From assembly GCA_021404785.1 (NCBI GenBank), contig QWHH01000016.1:30077-94076 (forward strand): a DNA stretch of 64,000 nt, given 5' to 3'. The translations under genes and the position numbers were made by a program. Under the pieces are notes generated by a model. It searched no databases. It was not told the origin of the DNA and worked only from the letters and a program-made list of their open reading frames with translations. This document shows, piece by piece, positions 61,266 to 64,000 of the stretch. Source of the stretch: Lysobacterales bacterium PRO7. Its GTDB lineage: Bacteria; Pseudomonadota; Gammaproteobacteria; Xanthomonadales; Rhodanobacteraceae. Positions within the stretch are counted from its first letter, which is position 1. Each line of letters starts with the position of its first letter.

Positions 61266-61298
61266 AGGCCGGATGCCAAGGATAGCGGCATCCGGCCT
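61266..61298 (-). terminator. 12-bp hairpin between the TonB receptor and sensor kinase genes
   Basis: AGGCCGGATGCC (61266-61277) pairs perfectly with GGCATCCGGCCT (61287-61298), loop 9 nt, shortly after the receptor stop at 61310. No strong T-run follows on the minus strand, so it may attenuate or stabilise rather than fully terminate. Confidence 0.5.
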
Positions 61299-61309
61299 GC
61301 TTCGGTTTG

Positions 61310-63502
61310 TCAAAATTCGTACGCAAACCCGCCGTATACCATTCTTCCCGGTGCCGGATCGATGCCGCCGGAGAAAAACACGCGCGAGTAGTAGCGCTTG
61401 TCGGTGAGGTTCGACACGCCGCCGAGCAGACGCAGTTGCGGCAGCACCCAGTAGTCGGCGGAAAGATCGGCCACGGTGTACGACGGCACCTTCGCCGGCG
61501 TCAGGAATGGCGCACCGGCGATCGCGTTTCCGTCCGACCAATACTGGCTGGCGACGGAAACCGCCGACAGCGCGACTTTCAGATGCTTGTCTTCGCGATA
61601 CGTGATGCCGGCGCGCGCCAGATACTTCGGCGAGAACGCCGGCGCATCGCCGATCTTGGTCGGATCGTTGGAACGCGTGAACTTGGCATCGAGCAGAGTC
61701 AGATTCGCGAACACGGCCAGATGTTGCGAGGTGTGCAGGTCGCGCGCCTGCAGGAAGTCGTAGGACACCTCACCCTCGAAGCCGCGGCTGCGCGTATCGC
61801 CGGTGTTCACGTTGATCGTGTTGCCCAGCGAAGAACCGCCGATGGACTGCGGCTCGATGCGATCCTTCACGTTCACCTGGAACACGCTGACATCGTAGAA
61901 CAGGCCGTGCAGCGGGGTGCCGTGCACACCGAGTTCGTAGTTGAGTACATGCGTGGGATCCGGATCGTTCAGCGGCCCGGAATTGGTGCCGCCGAATGGC
62001 GAGCCGACGTCGAAGTAGCGCACCGGGCGCCAGCCCTGCGAGACGTTGAAATAGCTTTCGTTCAGATGGCCGAAATCGTTGCCCACGCCGATGCCGAACA
62101 GCGGCACGTTGTGGCTGACCGAGCGATCGACGAGGCCGCGATTGAGGAACGGCGGCTTGATCGACTCGTCGATGTTGACCTGCTCGCGTTCCAGGCGCAC
62201 CGACGGCACCACATGCCATTGGTTGGAGAAACGGAACACGTTTTCGGCGAACACGGCGCCGTAATTCGTCGAACGCGCCTGGCGCAGCTTTGCGCAGTTG
62301 GTCTGCGGCGGCGTGGCGCAGGCAACGCCCGGACGATCGAACTGATCCGAATCCAGGCCCAGCACATCCCATTGCCGGTACGGCGAATCGGCGTGATACA
62401 GCGTGGTTCCCGCCGTGAAAGCATTGCCGCGGCCCCAGTGATGCACCATGCGCGCGTCGATGCCGGTGAAGCGGAATTGTTCGTCCTGCAAGGTCGTTGT
62501 GGTCGGCGCGGCGCCGCGATCCTGCGCGCGCGAGGCCTGGTCCTGATAGCCAGCCCATGCTTTCACGAACACTTGCGTGTCCTCATCCAGATGGCGCTCG
62601 TGCGAAAGGCTGAGTACATACCGCTGCGTCCACAACCGGTCGTAGGGCGTCGTGGTCAAGTCCGGATTCGCGGCATATTGCGCGGCGAACAGTTGGCCCG
62701 GGCTGCCGGTGTTCAGATCGTAGGCGTGGAAATCCAGCGCCGTGTACGAATCCTGATCCGGCCGGTAGCCGATGTGCAGGTCGGCGCCGCGCAATTTCGC
62801 GTCGCCGTTGTCGCGCTGGCCATCGGTCGTGCGGTAGTGCGCGTCGGCGAGGTAATCCCACTTGCCTTGCGTGCCGGAAACCTTGTTGAACGTGGCGAAC
62901 AGGCCGTCGTTGCCAATGACGTTTTCGGTGTAACCGGCCATCGGTTGCGTGGAGGGTTTCGCGCTGACCAGGTTGATTGCCGGCGGCGGTTCCGGTCCAT
63001 ACAGCAGTGAGGATCCGCCGCGGATCATCTGCACCTGCGCAATCGTTTGCGGCAGCGGGAACACGTACAAGGTGGGGAAGCCGATCCAGTCGCCTTCCAG
63101 TGGAATGCCGTCCTGGAACACGCCCACGTATTCGGATTCCTGCGGGTTGCCGATGCCACGATACGACAGGTTCACCTGGCCGGGGATCTGTTCTTCGGCG
63201 ACGTACAGGCCCGGCGTCTGCGCGAACATCGCGCGCGGATTGTTGCCGATGATGGTCGGCAGGTTGTCGAGGATGGTGATCGAGGTCTTCTTCGTCACCG
63301 TGATCATCGGCCCGTCCACTTCCTTCATGATGTGGTCGAGCTTCGGTCGAGCGTCGTCGGGCATGACGTAGCCCTTGACCTCGACCTTCTTCAATTCCTG
63401 GGTTGCGGATGATTGATCGTCGGCAGCGGCGGCGAACGCGCAGGTGGAACTCAAGGCGGCGCAGACTGCCAGCGCCAGCAGGTGGCGAATGCTGTGTTTC
63501 AC
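61310..63502 (-). CDS. TonB-dependent outer-membrane receptor (FecA/siderophore-type)
   Basis: Outer-membrane receptor of 730 residues. Signal peptide about 1-25 (CAFAAA). The plug domain (about 75-185) has TVTKKTSITILDNLPTIIG-like TonB-box-proximal sequence, MFAQTPGLYVAEEQIPGQVNLSYRGIG and MIRGGSSLLYGP; the 22-strand barrel ends in the aromatic YGGFAYEF. Extracellular-loop Cys residues (CATPPQTNC) may form a disulfide. It imports iron chelates or similar; the substrate is not evident. The adjacent two-component system may regulate it. Confidence 0.92.
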   Translation of the reverse strand: MKHSIRHLLALAVCAALSSTCAFAAAADDQSSATQELKKVEVKGYVMPDDARPKLDHIMKEVDGPMITVTKKTSITILDNLPTIIGNNPRAMFAQTPGLYVAEEQIPGQVNLSYRGIGNPQESEYVGVFQDGIPLEGDWIGFPTLYVFPLPQTIAQVQMIRGGSSLLYGPEPPPAINLVSAKPSTQPMAGYTENVIGNDGLFATFNKVSGTQGKWDYLADAHYRTTDGQRDNGDAKLRGADLHIGYRPDQDSYTALDFHAYDLNTGSPGQLFAAQYAANPDLTTTPYDRLWTQRYVLSLSHERHLDEDTQVFVKAWAGYQDQASRAQDRGAAPTTTTLQDEQFRFTGIDARMVHHWGRGNAFTAGTTLYHADSPYRQWDVLGLDSDQFDRPGVACATPPQTNCAKLRQARSTNYGAVFAENVFRFSNQWHVVPSVRLEREQVNIDESIKPPFLNRGLVDRSVSHNVPLFGIGVGNDFGHLNESYFNVSQGWRPVRYFDVGSPFGGTNSGPLNDPDPTHVLNYELGVHGTPLHGLFYDVSVFQVNVKDRIEPQSIGGSSLGNTINVNTGDTRSRGFEGEVSYDFLQARDLHTSQHLAVFANLTLLDAKFTRSNDPTKIGDAPAFSPKYLARAGITYREDKHLKVALSAVSVASQYWSDGNAIAGAPFLTPAKVPSYTVADLSADYWVLPQLRLLGGVSNLTDKRYYSRVFFSGGIDPAPGRMVYGGFAYEF

Positions 63503-63585
63503 GGTATTTCCCCGATCGGATGCGAATGCGGCGGGAATTTTCCGCGTTTGCGGGCGCTGCCGGGTAGTGCCCGGGGGACTAGGTC

Positions 63586-64000
63586 TCAGGTCGTAGCCGA
63601 AGATTCAGCCGCAGCGTGCGTTTCCACGCGATTGCGCCCGGCGCGCTTGGCGTCGTACAGCGCATTGTCGGCATGGGCGAGCAAGGTCGCGAGGTTGTAG
63701 CCGCAGGCTTCGGTGCCGGCCACGCCGAAGCTGGCCGTGACCAAAATGTCGGGAGTGATTCCGTCGCGTGAAGCGGGGATGGCCTTGCGCATTTCCTCCG
63801 CGCGTTGCGTGGCGATGGCGAGCGGACAATCCGGCAGCAGGATGGCGAACTCCTCGCCGCCGAGTCGCCCGAACAGGTCGATCGTGCGCAGGCGCACCTG
63901 ACATGCGGCAACCGCGCTTTGCAGGGCGGCATCGCCGGCGGCGTGGCCGTGCATGTCGTTGACCGACTTGAAGTGATCCAGATCCATCGCCAGCAGGCTG
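63586..64000 (-). CDS. GGDEF-domain diguanylate cyclase, N-terminus beyond window
   Basis: Only the C-terminal 138 or so residues are in the window; the frame continues past 64000. The visible part is a GGDEF domain: AMDLDHFKSVND metal-binding helix, active-site RLGGEEF, and DNALYDAKRAGRNRV. The intact GGEEF signature indicates cyclic-di-GMP synthesis. Sensor or membrane domains, if any, are outside. The 83 bp before the TonB receptor show nothing notable. Confidence 0.92.
   Translation of the reverse strand, partial: SLLAMDLDHFKSVNDMHGHAAGDAALQSAVAACQVRLRTIDLFGRLGGEEFAILLPDCPLAIATQRAEEMRKAIPASRDGITPDILVTASFGVAGTEACGYNLATLLAHADNALYDAKRAGRNRVETHAAAESSATT

Overview
The window is a high-GC, densely coded stretch of a gammaproteobacterial chromosome, most likely order Lysobacterales (Xanthomonadales), probably family Rhodanobacteraceae. 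Pointers are a MurD2-type cell-wall ligase (typical of xanthomonads), the gene order lptD-surA-pdxA-rsmA...apaG-apaH, tandem UbiH-like monooxygenases, secreted proteins with lineage-style C-terminal tails, and REP-like palindromes. No rRNA, tRNA, CRISPR array, prophage or insertion sequence was seen. No stretch longer than about 300 bases lacks a gene; the longest gap is 57939-58164 (226 bp).

Layout. 1-4.1 kb: murD2 with a REP doublet read through in frame, cytochrome b561, a small membrane protein, cytochrome c', a secreted dienelactone hydrolase and a palindromic repeat. 4.1-15.2 kb (minus strand): nine tightly packed genes encoding a complete RND efflux system followed by a complete DevBCA/MacB-like ABC export system, led by a beta-propeller and a PepSY protein. 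15.2-19.1 kb: ispB, ssb and a Tat-exported flavin oxidase paired with a cytochrome c. 19.1-24.0 kb: rmlBACD and manC for sugar nucleotides. 24.0-28.1 kb: a very large DUF11-repeat surface protein behind a perfect CRP/Clp-type site; a frame break cuts off its C-terminal sorting-like tail. 28.2-33.2 kb: OPT transporter, S9 peptidase and S-formylglutathione hydrolase.

33.2-37.4 kb (minus) holds the most interesting cassette: three overlapping or abutting genes encoding a TIR-TM-TPR protein, a small beta-rich protein, and a SLOG-like domain fused to four membrane helices. This has the architecture of a nucleotide-signal immune or self-killing system. It sits directly behind apaH. Between apaG and rsmA, which adjoin in many gammaproteobacteria, lie an intact vapBC and a brnTA pair whose toxin gene is broken by two frameshifts; both have palindromic candidate operators. 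The conserved lptD-apaH operon therefore appears to have been invaded by toxin-antitoxin and defence-like genes.

37.4-48.9 kb (minus) continues with apaH, apaG, the toxin-antitoxin loci, rsmA, pdxA, surA, lptD, a histone-deacetylase-like hydrolase, a PduO-type cobalamin adenosyltransferase, a DUF6580 membrane protein, a histidine phosphatase and a SnoaL-like protein. 48.9-51.4 kb (plus): two ubiquinone-type monooxygenases, ended by a second REP doublet. 51.4-64 kb (minus): a GH17-GT2 glucan synthase, a VTT membrane protein, an ExeM-type secreted nuclease, rlmM in an operon with a NarXL-like two-component system, a TonB-dependent receptor and the start of a truncated GGDEF protein.
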